In this document: piece after piece, positions 23,150 to 33,907 of the stretch | Position numbering within the stretch: position 1 is the first letter of the stretch | Layout of the letters: each line of letters starts with the position of its first letter | NCBI GenBank assembly: GCA_001600455.1 | Contig: BCKC01000008.1 | Span: forward strand, 593,345 to 657,344 | Length of the DNA stretch: 64,000 nucleotides | Reading direction: 5' to 3' | From: Endocalyx cinctus | Lineage: Eukaryota > Ascomycota > Sordariomycetes > Amphisphaeriales > Apiosporaceae | Notes under the pieces: model-generated | Told to the model about the DNA's origin: nothing | Database searches by the model: none | Seen by the model: the letters and a program-made list of their open reading frames with translations, nothing else | Translations under genes and position numbers: made by a program

Positions 23150-25069
23150 CTATTTCCAGCCTAAGATGACCAGGACCAACAACATAGCCCACGGGCAGAA
23201 CAGGACGAAAGCGAAAAGGGGAGCCCAGGAAGCAGGTTTCCGCAAGACGTCCAAGCCCGGCGTCTCCTTACCCTGCGGCACGCCCTCGTCCCTGATCCTC
23301 GACGCCTTTCCCCTCCAGGGTATCTCGGCCGCGCTGCCGCCGCGATCGCGGACGACCTGCTCGGCGACCAGCTTCGCGCCCGCCAGGACGATCGGGACCC
23401 CCGTGCCGGGGTGCGTGCTGGCGCCGACGAAGTAGACGCCCTCGTAATCCGGGGCGCGCGTGCGCGGCCGGAACGACAGGACGTTGAAGAAGCTGTGGCT
23501 CAGGCCGAGGATGGCGCCGCGGTCGAGGTTGAACTTGGACTGCCACGTCGGCGGATCGTTGACGGTCTCGTGCGTGATGTAATCGCCGAGGTGCTCGCAT
23601 CCGGTCCGCGCCGAGATCGTCGAAAGGACGATGCGTCGGGCTTGTTCTACCAGCGCGGGCCAGCGGTCCTTCTCCTCCTCTTCGTCCTCGCGCGACGGGT
23701 CGGACGAGGTGGTCGTCGTCGTCGATGGATCGCGGGTTTCTGTGGGATGTGGGAGACATCCGGTCGGGACGAGCACGATGACGGTATCGCGTCCCTTCGG
23801 CGCGGCCGTGGGGTCTAGTCGGCTAGGCACGTTTACGTAGAAGCTCGGATCGCTCGGGAATATCCTGTCCTTGAATATGGAGTCGAAGGTTTCTTGGTAC
23901 TGGTCCGCGAGGAAGATGTTGTGCGCCTGGAGCTCGGGGGCCTCGCGGCTAAGACACCAGTAGAAGGAGATGGCGCTGCAAGAGGGATCTTTGCCTCTTA
24001 ATTTCTTAGCGTACCGCTGCGTCTTCTTCGCCGTCCCGGTAGTCTTAGCCTTAGCCTTAGCCTTCTTCTCCTCCTTCTGTTCGTCGCGCTCCGTGGGGAA
24101 TAGGTTGTTATACGCGTACACGAGGTCGGCGTTGACGACGACGACGTCGGCCTCGAGGATCTCGCCGGATTCTAACTCTACGCCTCTGGCCTTCTTGCCG
24201 TCGGCGTGCACGAGGATCTTTCGGACCGGCGTCTCGAATCGGTAGGTCACGCCGAGCCTCTCGCCGAGGCGTCGCAGCGCGTCGAGCACGGCGTAGAAGC
24301 CGCCCCGGGGGTACCAGATACCTTCGGTGAGCTCCGTGTACTGGAGCAGGGAGTAGGTGGAGGGGGCGTCGAACGGCGACATGCCCATGTACATGGTGGC
24401 GAACGTGAAGACGCGGCGGAGCCGGTCGGACCAGAACTTCTTGCCCGTGCGGCGCCAGATGCTTTCGAGGGGGTGCAGCTTGAGGCCGGCGAGGACGAAG
24501 CTGGGGTTGAGGAGGTTCCAATAGCTGGTAAAGTTCTTGGCGAGCACCTCGGAGCGGCTGATCTCGTAGTGACGGTGGGCTTCCTGCAGCCAGGACATGT
24601 AGCGCTCGAAGCCGTCCTTGCCCTCCCAGCGCTCGATCTGCTCCTTCATGCGAACGAGATCGGTCGACATCTCGAAACTCTCGCCGTCGGAAAACCAGAT
24701 TTTGTAATTGGTGGGACAGCGGGTCAGCTCGACTCCTTCCTCCTCTAGCGACGTATCGAGGTCGTGGAACGTCTGCTTGAATAATTTGGGGAGCAGCAAC
24801 AGCGACGGTCCCTGGTCGAACCGGTGTCCGTCGTGGTGGAATAAACTGCATCTTCCACCTGCGAAAGCATTCTTCTCGACGACTGTTACCGAGTATCCTG
24901 CTTTAGCTAGACGGGCTGCTGTTGCGATACCACCGGCACCAGCACCTATTTAGAGAAACACGATGAGCACAGGTTATGAGAGACGAGATAGGAAGGGATC
25001 AATGAATTATTAGACCAGATATCCAGACATACCAATAATTACTACCCTCTTCGAGGCTTCTTTAGACAT
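23150..25069 (-). CDS. al-1: Phytoene desaturase (carotenoid biosynthesis)
   Basis: complement(join(23150..24945, 25033..25069)), 610 aa; homolog of Neurospora AL-1 and Fusarium CarB. It uses FAD to introduce successive double bonds into phytoene, giving lycopene or 3,4-didehydrolycopene, at membranes. Seen: the dinucleotide-binding start VVIIGAGAGGIATAARLAKA (residues 8-27), made only when the 87-bp intron is removed; CSLFHHDGHRFDQGPSLLLL; MGMSPFDAPSTYSLLQYTEL; IWYPRGGFYAVLDAL; the C-terminal FAD motif YEGVYFVGASTHPGTGVPIV; and a terminal hydrophobic anchor. Two low-complexity insertions are odd: a Lys/Ala block after NNLFPTERDE, and a Thr/Ser then acidic block (coded near 23665-23750). It lies 1.1 kb downstream of al-2 on the same strand. 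Photoinduction is expected by analogy. Confidence 0.96.
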
Positions 25070-26164
25070 TTTACTGTTCTTTTCATTCATCTTCCTTTCT
25101 TTTCTTTTTACTTGTTCTAGATTATTACTCAAGAGATTTCAATGATAGAACTCAATTGGATAAGTAGGAAGAAGAACAAGCAATTGGAAGAGGTTTTAAG
25201 GTACTTATACTTTATGAGCAATGAAAGAAAGAATTAATAATTCCTAAATGGAATTTCGCATTGTAGAATGCTAGCTACTTGTTAGGACAATGCTATTTGT
25301 CGCGAATAATGACGAGTAGCAAATCTTAATGACACCAAAGGTCGAAGACAGAGGTTGAATTTAGTGACTGATGACAGCTTCAATAAATAAAAATCATCCC
25401 AATTTGCCCAGAGGGGAGAAAAGAAAGAATTTTCTTCTTAAGAGAACAATAGGTACTAATTTTAGAATACCTAACCTCACATTGAATGGAAGAGAGAAAG
25501 AAAAAGCAAAGTCTTCCAACCTTAATTAATTATCCATACCGTACAATGGCACAATGGCAGTCAAGTGAACCCTTGATATTCGATTACATTCACTTTCAAG
25601 TCAGTACAATATTCAATAGGATTCAATAGAATACAATAGCAATACTGCATTGTATTAAATTGCATAATAGCTGCCCCAGTATAGATATAATTATATATGT
25701 ATATATATGTTGAATCATCATATTCTCAGGCTATGGCAAACTCGGAGTAAGTGGACGGACGATACGTCGGTCAGATTAGAGGATTTGATTTGCGAGGTCA
25801 ATGATTCATCACTCCCGGCCATCGCGTATGACCATTATTTTTGTGTCACCTGTTTAATAATTTGCATGTCACGTTGCTCACCCATATCTCTCAACGCGTT
25901 TTTTTTTTTTTTTATCTACGAGTTGCTACGAATTCTTAATACCACAAAACTTAGTAGTAGGGGGGCTGTAAGGAATCAATACGAAGTGAACAAAGTGTAG
26001 ATACTATTAGAAATCATTATATAGCGTAGTATAGCACATAGCCTAGCGTAAGCCAAGCGAGGAAAATTAACTAACTACCTATCTATCTATCCATGACGGC
26101 CCTGTCCCGCCTATATCTCCTTCTTTTATATATATGTACGTAAAGCAAGAAGATTATCCATCTC
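25070..26164. other. al-2 3' / al-1 5' intergenic region
   Basis: 1.1 kb of AT-rich DNA holding the al-1 promoter. CATTG-type and TATA-type words are common near 25600-25710. I see no convincing paired White-Collar (GATC-type) element; GATATTCGATTA at 25576-25587 is at best half-like. Confidence 0.45.
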
Positions 26165-28090
26165 CTAGGCCGTAAGATTCTTCCAGGCAACCCAGATACG
26201 CCGCAAAAGAGGAACCGTAGCTCGTCCTCTGGCGTTCTTGGGTGCATCCTTCATCTGAACCTGCAGCACTCGGCCGATCTCCATGTAACTCTCGACGGCA
26301 ACGATGAGAGGACCGCGTATCCCGCTCGGTAGGGAATCCATGACGGGACGGGAGCGCGCGTAATTCGTAAAAGCGAGAGTCAGAAGTCGTTGTCGCAGAG
26401 TTTCCACCTTGCGCTGCGAAGGGTTCCGGAGAACATCGGCGGGAGTGAGATCCATCTGCTTCAGCCAGGTCGTAGGGATGTAGACGCGGCCGATCTCCGA
26501 GTCGACGACGACGTCGCGCGCGATGTTGATGTACTGAAGCGCGTGGCCCATAGTTCTGGATAGCTCGACGAAGGTCTCCTGTTCGACCGGCGACGACTTG
26601 TTCGTAATGTGATGGAAAGCCAACCGTACGCACATCTCTCCTACGGTACTAGCAACATATTGAGCATAGAGCTGGAGGCAGTTCTCATCCGTTATCGGAA
26701 ATCGTGAAGTGTCGCCCGGCATAGAATCATTGTCGAACGATATATCCATACGGAATCCTTCCAAGAGATCATAGAGCGGATCCTCGGGAAGTAGCTGAGT
26801 TGGTAGAAATTCTAGCGAAGATCGCACAGCCGCAGGAAAATTATTCTTGATGTACAGCAAGGTTGATTTACGTCCGTCCCCATCGTTGCTTTCCATTCTA
26901 TAAACATGGTCAAGGTAGCCAAATAACTTTTGAATCCAATCTTGAGCTTCTCCTTTGGTTTCGGAGTCATCAATCAAGTCATCGGCCGCTCTACAGAAAG
27001 AATAGCTAAACCAAGTTAGTTCAAGTTCACAAATAGTCGAGTTGCAAAACCCACAGAAGAATCAGATCAATACGAAGACGGCCGGGAAATACCGAACTGG
27101 CCAGGTAAAAGCTTCGGCTCTTGCGACGTAAGATGGCTATAGCGTCTCGTATTCCCTTGACGCGCTTGATATCATACTCGGCCGGATTAATCAGAATGGC
27201 GGTGACAAGATTACTTAGCAACGGAACGTCCGGGTCGTCAGGAAACAAATCGGGGAAAGTATGATACACCGCGAGACCTTTGTCAAAAGCAACCAGTCCA
27301 AATACAACGAGGACGTTGGAAGCTAGAAAAAATACAGCTTCTTCCAAATCAAGGCTCCCCCACAGATACCAACCGAGCTTCGTTCCGCTCTCGATCGACC
27401 AAGTTCCACGTCCGAGTGCGAGCTCATCCACGACCCACAGATAAAGCGTCGGGAGAAGAATTGGTAGAGCAACGCAGGAGGTAGGCAAGTTGACCACGAA
27501 ATAGCCGGAGCAAGTCCAAGTGATCAGGGCAAATGGACAAGACCACACTAAAATTAAGCCAAGATAGGTGCCGGTGCCACCTCCGGCGACGAGCCAGGCT
27601 CCGAGTGCGACGCAGCTAGCTAGGAATAGGTGCCCAAAGGTTCTCATCCACTGTACCTTTAGGGAGGCATCGGCTTTGTTGGTGAGGTATTGCGCATGTA
27701 GGACCGGTTTGTTGAAAAGGGTGTAGATCATAGAAGTGATGTAAGTCTGGATGACGAAGAAGAAAAGCTCTTCAACCGGAATGTCGAGGAGACGCCAACC
27801 GATGATGGCATCGGGAGGGTACGTCCAGACGCCATTGCGAATCAGGTACGAGTCCCAGGGCAAGGTAGCGAAGAAGGCGATAAGGATGAGCGCGATCGTC
27901 TTGCCTACGTCAACCCGAGTAAGAACCGGTCTCAGGACGACGGTCAGGAGGAAGGCTAAAGGTATGGTGTACTTCAGGTGTCTATCTATCAATTAGCTTT
28001 GAAGTTTATGCCGGCTTTCGCCTCTCAAATGGATAATGATCAAGTCTAGAACAATTAAGTAGCTTACACAAAACCGTAATCGTACGCCAT
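26165..28090 (-). CDS. al-2: Bifunctional lycopene cyclase / phytoene synthase
   Basis: complement(join(26165..27005, 27055..27981, 28068..28090)), 596 aa; homolog of Neurospora AL-2 and Fusarium CarRA. The N-terminal membrane half is the fungal lycopene cyclase, with two similar helix blocks (YPPDAIIGWRLLDIPVEELF and LDLEEAVFFLASNVLVVFG). The C-terminal half condenses two geranylgeranyl diphosphates into phytoene: RKSRSFYLASSVFPGRLRID, first Asp-rich motif DDLID (325-329), second RDVVVD (D481-D485). The tiny first exon encodes MAYDYGF plus part of a valine codon. Intron 2 is only 49 bp, with donor GTGGGT and a CTAAC branch site, and its removal restores LLYSFCRAADD. Upstream neighbour on the same strand of al-1, its pathway partner; divergent from the FMP10-like gene. 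Confidence 0.96.
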
Positions 28091-28892
28091 GACGAAAGGT
28101 GAAGTAATTTAGGTGTGCAAAGGGAACTAAGATGATTTTGGGATTTATGTATCGAGATGCGAAGCGAAAATTTCCGAAATCAGCATTCCCTTGTTAATGT
28201 ATAGTTGGGCACATCTAGTTCATTGCACGTCTAGTTCATTAGGACCCTTAATTCATTCACTTGCTAAGGGAAATAGACAAAGCAATGTACATATGTAATA
28301 GCGGTATCATTGTGGCAGAAGATGGGACCATTAACATTGAATGGCATAATCAGGGGTACTAATCATTCTATTGTGTGTGGACTCTATTGTATGTCCACAC
28401 TACAACTACCATTGTCCATTGTGCATTGTGCATTGTCACTACAGCACTCCTACGGAGAAGTCCGAGATAAAACTAACTATAAAAGTATGTATACAGGTTA
28501 ATGACGAAAGTGATAGGATGTATTGGCTTGAAGAGGCGTTATTAATGATGAAATCATAGAACTGGCTAAGCAGTGCACCGACGTCCACATACATGATGAT
28601 CTTGCTTTTTGAAACTACTCGGTATCTGATATAACTACGTTAATTAAATATAATATATTATTTACCAAGTAAGACATATTCGCATATCTAGGAGGCTAAT
28701 TAATAATGGACCCTAAGGAAGGTCTTAAAATCTATGAACCAATGATCAGTGTCTATTCTGAACGAGATCGACCCCGGATTAGAAGGTGATCTTGTTACCT
28801 TGCTATTACCCTATTTACGATATGTACCAGTCCTTATAGTAAGCAGATAGTGATAGCGAGGGAGAGAAATAGAGAGAGCGTGCGTAGAAGAG
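28091..28892. promoter_or_regulatory. Divergent promoter between al-2 and the FMP10-like gene
   Basis: 800 bp of AT-rich DNA shared by two divergent genes. Three GATC tetramers fall within 48 bases (28744-28791), about 100-150 bp before the FMP10-like ATG and 650-700 bp before al-2. GATC-type pairs are the core of fungal White-Collar light-response elements, so this is a candidate only. Confidence 0.35.
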
Positions 28893-29903
28893 ATGCTTCA
28901 CCCGCGACCTCAGGTCCTGTGGAAACAGGTACCCTACCGCTCAATTGGCCATGTATCTTTCATGCGCCCCATCTCTACTACCATTCGCCATCACCAGCCC
29001 CCTATAATACCGAGGCACAAGCTACCGAATTGTCGAGTACAAATACCACTATCACCAACCCAGCTCCTACTACCATCGAATACTACACGACAGCAATTTT
29101 TCAATACCTCCTCCGGACACCTAAACTTCATAGCCGAGCAAGAAAATGCGCAAGAAATCTTCCAAAAGGACAAGCGCGCCCGACGACGTCGCTCCTACTT
29201 CTACGGCACGTTCTTCCTCATCCTCGGCTCCGCCCTAGCGACCCTCGCCCGATATTTCATCGTCCCTCAACCCGCCCCCGCTCGCGGCTCGGCCGAAGAC
29301 GCGTCCCTGGTCGAGAAGATCCGTTCGAAGGGTAACGACCTCGCGATCGTGCGAGAGCTATCCGACGACCCGGCTTGGACGTCGTGGGACGCCTACGGAG
29401 GCAATGCATCTTCTTCTTCTTCTTCTTCGTCGTCGTCGGTATCGAACAACGGACCCGTAAGCGTCCCCGTCCGCCTCACGTCCGACACCATGTCCGGGTC
29501 TGCGGGCCTTCCTTACCAGCGCATCTTCCACAACGCCTCGACGTCCGAGGTCGTCGCCGTCGTCTACTTCGGCGGCGGCACGAGCGGCTGGCCGGGCTTC
29601 GTGCACGGCGGCGTCATCGCCACCGTGATGGACGAGACGCTCGGCCGGTGCGCGATCCTCGGGTTCCCCTCGCGCACCGGCGTCACCGCCCGCCTCGAGC
29701 TCGCCTACAGGGCCCCCGTGCTGACCAACGGCTTTTACGTCGTCCGGTCGCGGCCGGTCGGGTCGGAGGAGTCGACCGATCGCAAGATGTGGGTCGCCGC
29801 CACGCTCGAGTCGGCGGTCAACGCGGTCGTCCGCGTCGAGGCGAGGGGGCTGTTCGTCGTGCCGAAAAGCTTTACGCTCAAGCCGCTGGTGGAGGATTTT
29901 TAG
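28893..29903 (+). CDS. Mitochondrial FMP10-like hotdog-fold (thioesterase superfamily) protein
   Basis: Single exon, 336 aa. It resembles yeast Fmp10 and other 4HBT/hotdog acyl-thioesterase relatives. Seen: an Arg-rich N-terminus with few acidic residues (about 1-100), plausible as a mitochondrial presequence; one membrane segment (about 101-122); a poly-Ser run (171-182) encoded by TCT/TCG repeats; and the hotdog helix signature GWPGFVHGGVIATVMDE (232-248) followed by two beta-strand-like stretches. The Asp/Glu in MDE fits the active-site acid of related thioesterases, but the substrate is unknown. An in-frame ATG at 28962 could be the real start. Its position between al-2 and cry is notable, but no carotenoid role is known. 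Confidence 0.8.
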   Translation: MLHPRPQVLWKQVPYRSIGHVSFMRPISTTIRHHQPPIIPRHKLPNCRVQIPLSPTQLLLPSNTTRQQFFNTSSGHLNFIAEQENAQEIFQKDKRARRRRSYFYGTFFLILGSALATLARYFIVPQPAPARGSAEDASLVEKIRSKGNDLAIVRELSDDPAWTSWDAYGGNASSSSSSSSSSVSNNGPVSVPVRLTSDTMSGSAGLPYQRIFHNASTSEVVAVVYFGGGTSGWPGFVHGGVIATVMDETLGRCAILGFPSRTGVTARLELAYRAPVLTNGFYVVRSRPVGSEESTDRKMWVAATLESAVNAVVRVEARGLFVVPKSFTLKPLVEDF

Positions 29904-30542
29904 AGAGATCCGAAAAGGGGAACACAACACCCCAAGACGCTGTAAGAGCGGGAATCCAAAACTTCATGTGTATTATTAGATCACTCTCGAGGAAATACCA
30001 GCAACGCGATTATATTTCCCTTGGCTTTCATACGCAGGATATCAGCGTTCGGAAGTCCAACAAAGTTTTTGGTGGTATAATCATAGGAACTACACGAGGT
30101 TGTATATAATCTATGGCGACAATTTACGTTTCTCAATGTAGCTAAATAGACTTGCAATTTTCTATATATTACCAACTCAATCTTGATCCATCGGCCCACC
30201 TCTTGACCATATTATACATCAAACAGACTCTGAAATAGTTATACATATATATCGTACACTCTTTTTTTTTCTTAACACCAAGATCTTTGTATAATGATCT
30301 CACCTTATAATCCGAAGTCTCGAAGAAAAGTTATTTTCGCGGACTGACAGGTTTTACGCAGTGAACGTTCAATAATCCGATATCGCGCGAGTACCGTGTT
30401 TGAACCGTGCATTTTGTTGAAATGGGAAAGGGGCATGAACCATGTGTTAAAGCGGTTGACTTGCCACTGTAAAGTTTATAATCACGCCAAGTGAGGTAAC
30501 TCGAGGCAGGTGAGTACAATCGACAGGCGACGGAAGCGCATC
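29904..30542. other. Convergent 3' intergenic region
   Basis: Spacer between the FMP10-like and cry 3' ends. No gene seen. Confidence 0.5.
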
Positions 30543-32661
30543 CTATTGCGCAGTACCGTCCTGCTGCGACCATGGTTGCACCGGTCGACCTGCGTGAAAC
30601 GGAGTTGGTTGCCATTGACCGCCGCGAGCACCTCGGAATCCACCTCGAAAGCCCCCACTGCGGAGCATTCCCCTTGGACCGCCGTATCCTCGGCCGCCGC
30701 GAGACCTCCCACCATAACCCCTCCCGCCCCGAATTCCTCCTCGGTGATTGCCCATATTATCATAGGTCGAGTATGGTCGTTGTTGGCCGAAACTCGCTTG
30801 AGGATCACCACCGGGTCCTTGGGAAGATACCGAAGCTTGATTCGATTGTCCGGTGTTACCGTTACCACCGCCGCGAGTTTGACCCCGACGACGATTGAAC
30901 GGTCTTCGAGAGTTTTTAGGTTTACCCTCTACCGAGAAGTTGATCTTCTTGATAGGTTCTTCCGCCATCAAGAGACCAGTAAGGCCGAGACGATCCCAAT
31001 CTTCCTTTGGAGTCGTCCACGCTTGGAAAATATTCTCCAGTTTTTCCAGCTGGCCTACTTCTGGGACCCACTGGCGCACGTATTCGCCCTCTTTGTCGTA
31101 GTCGAATGCTTGCTTTACGGGATTGAAAATGCGAGCCTCTCCTCGAGGATCATTCCCCACACCGGCAACATACTGCCAATTCGCCCAATTCGAGGACACG
31201 TCGTAGTCGACAAGGAGCATTTCATACCATTCGGCACCGTAACGCCAGTCAATTTCTAGATGCTTCGCAAGGAAACTGGCCACATTCTGACGTGCTCGGT
31301 TGGAAGTGTATCCGGTGTAAATTAGTTCTCGCTGAGATGCGTCGATGAGTCCCATGCCTGTCGAACCTTCTAACACCCTCTGTATGATTTTGCCAACATC
31401 TTCGGCCGACTGATTTTGACTGCTTGTGACGCTTTGTTCTTGAGCCGTCTTCCACTTTTCGTTATGATCATCCCGAAACCCGGAGCGATAATACAGCTTG
31501 TTCTTAAATTTCTTGCTGCAAAGGCGCATGTAGTCACGCCACAGCAATTCAAATCTGATCGCCTTTGTACCTTCGTTTTCTCCTTTACCGTAACCTGGAG
31601 CTTCAGAAAACTGCTCGTCTGTCCCGTCTTCGTAGGCCACGAGAGTCTGATGTACTTCGCGAGCGGTAATACATCCTTGAGCCAAGTACATGGATAGTTT
31701 CGTTGAAAAGTCCGGACCGAGAAGGCCGTTGCGGGTACTCTTATAGTCGTCCGCATGTCCTGAGTTAATTATGTAGCGCAGTCGCTCGTGGGCTCTCTCC
31801 TCGCCACCACCAAACGGGTGGGCGGACTTGAAATTTTCGAGGGTAGGAACTTGGGGTAAAGCTGACACGACAGGTTTCACCAAAGCGTTCTCGAATTCCT
31901 CATATGATGATGGTATCTCGAATGGGTCCTCCTGAGCTGGAATATCCGGATCGTTCACCGCGTCCGGCAACTCCCCTTTCTTGGGTGGAGGGTAGGCACT
32001 TCTAGGCTTCTCACGAAGCGGCTCCATCATCTTACGATAAGTTGTAAAAACATCTGGAAGGTCCTGGGGGGTTTCGAACTTAAGATCTCGACTGGGAGGG
32101 ATATTTGGTTATTGATACGCCCAAAATGACCGATGGAGGGTGTTACGTGACTTACTCATCAATGAAGTATTTTTCATCCGTCCACAATTGGAAATCAATT
32201 CCGAGACTCGAGCACATCTTTTCCACACGTTTTTCCTCTCGCTGTTCTTCGCAACCTTCTTCTCCTATTGTCCATAAGGCGCCGACATTATACCCCTTTT
32301 GCTGCAACCCGTTAAATAATCCTTGCACTATATGATCGTTTTGCCCAACCCGGATGATCATCGGACAGTCTATCTTGGACAGGTTTTCTTTCATGTTCCA
32401 GACAGATTGAGCAATCATCTTAACTCGGTGAGGACCACATCGCCAAAAACCCCCCACTTTGCTCCGAGGCTCAGGAAAGGGCGACTGTGCGCCATTCTTG
32501 ACAAGTCCGGACACCTCTATCTGGTGAGGGGGGACAATGAAAATGGGGAGCAAGTGTGTGAAACCGTGATCAGGCGAGGAAGCTAGACGGTGAAGTATAG
32601 GATTATCCGAAATACGCAGATCTCGACGTATGAGGTATATGAGGACGTTACTTTTTGACAT
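30543..32661 (-). CDS. cry: CRY-DASH cryptochrome/photolyase with C-terminal RGG tail
   Basis: complement(join(30543..32091, 32156..32661)), 684 aa, with a 64-bp intron (donor GTAAGT) within YFID/DRDLKF. CRY-DASH proteins bind FAD and a folate antenna, absorb blue/UV-A light and bind or repair UV lesions, mainly in single-stranded nucleic acid. Seen: the photolyase N-terminus NVLIYLIRRDLRISDNPILH; the FAD-binding core GLLGPDFSTKLSMYLAQGCI; FELLWRDYMRLCSKKF; STGMGLIDASQRELIYTGYT; RQNVASFLAKHLEIDWRYGA; and DYDVSSNWANWQYVAGVGND. The last 110 residues are rich in Arg/Gly (repeated RGG/GGR), an RNA-binding type of tail known in other fungal CRY-DASH proteins. Its proximity to al-1/al-2 suggests shared light control. 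Confidence 0.96.
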
Positions 32662-33871
32662 GCTGCATATAGTTACGACAGTCTAAGTCAATGCTAGAGT
32701 AACGGTTCAAGTTAGGATGTTCAGCTGTTGAGCGGCAGACGATGATGGTGGTTTTTATGAAGAAAAAAAAAACGTCAACAGAAAAAAACAAACGAACCCT
32801 TTGGCTTTAATTGCAACGACGATGAACGACTTGGTAAATTGTGATTCTGACACGACTCCTATGAAATATGAAAAACGGATACACCTCTGACCTCATTGAC
32901 CGTCGAAAGAGGTTAAGCTAGCCTGGGGCAACAGGAGGGTCCGAGAGGAACGCCACCTAGAAGTGGTCGACAGGTAAGGTGGTGTGAGCTAGGACGCGAG
33001 CCAAGGGCAAGACAAGCGGCCAAAGTAGTTACCTGGGACTAGCTAGACGGTATAATCTTCTAGTTCAAGGAAGTGGGTGGCGGGTATTCTCTAGACTGCG
33101 GCTCTGATCGAAATATGAGACAGATCTCTTGCCTATCTTTTCATCCGAAGGGATCTACCAAGAGGTCGAGAACAGGCCGGTAGCCTTATACATATATTAT
33201 GAGACAATAGAAGCTGTCACGGGAATATATAGGATATAGCTGGAGGGTAATATCAATCGAGAAGGCAATAGATAGTCTGGAAAGATTGATCTGATCTATA
33301 TGATAGTAGCAGTCTATAGGAACCTAATCCGAATACGCGATGAAGAAATTCCCATCAATGTACGAGACACAGATGAATAGATTCTATGAACGAATAAATT
33401 GAGTAACTATAATTTCAAATAACTAGGTGAAGAGAGAAGGGGAGAGAGATAGATAGAGAGAAAGGGGAGTCAGAATGATAGAAAGGGGAGGTTAATAGAG
33501 GCGTATGAATTTCCACTACCACAAGACACCCAGGGGAATAGATAATATATGACGATAGTTTTTTTTTTTTTTTTTTTTTTTAAGAGAAGGCTTTGAGAAA
33601 GTCCTTCTTGTTTTGATTTTGTTACCATCCATGTTTGATATACCCACTACCTTTAACTCTTAACCGTACTTCTCGTGATAAACGAACCTGTCGAGTATAT
33701 ATTGATAGTGTAGGTGTCGATTACAGAATTCGACCAGGGATCCAGAGATCGGCCCACAAAATAAGATTCTGGGTAAGGGTCCAATAGTATATTAATTAAC
33801 GAATTAGGTAGTACACGACGTATGTAGCTGCACTAAAGTGGTACAGTATTGCACTGTAATAATAGCTACTC

Positions 33872-33907
33872 TATTACCTCTATTACCTCTGTTACCTCTA
33901 TTACCTT
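33872..33907. repeat. Tandem 9-mer repeat, 4 copies
   Basis: Four consecutive copies of TATTACCTC; the third has TG for TA and the fourth ends in T. Confidence 0.9.

Noticed and set aside
28850..29335. 161-codon frame overlapping the FMP10-like gene
   Set aside because: It is a shifted frame of the same region; the hotdog signature is in the other frame.
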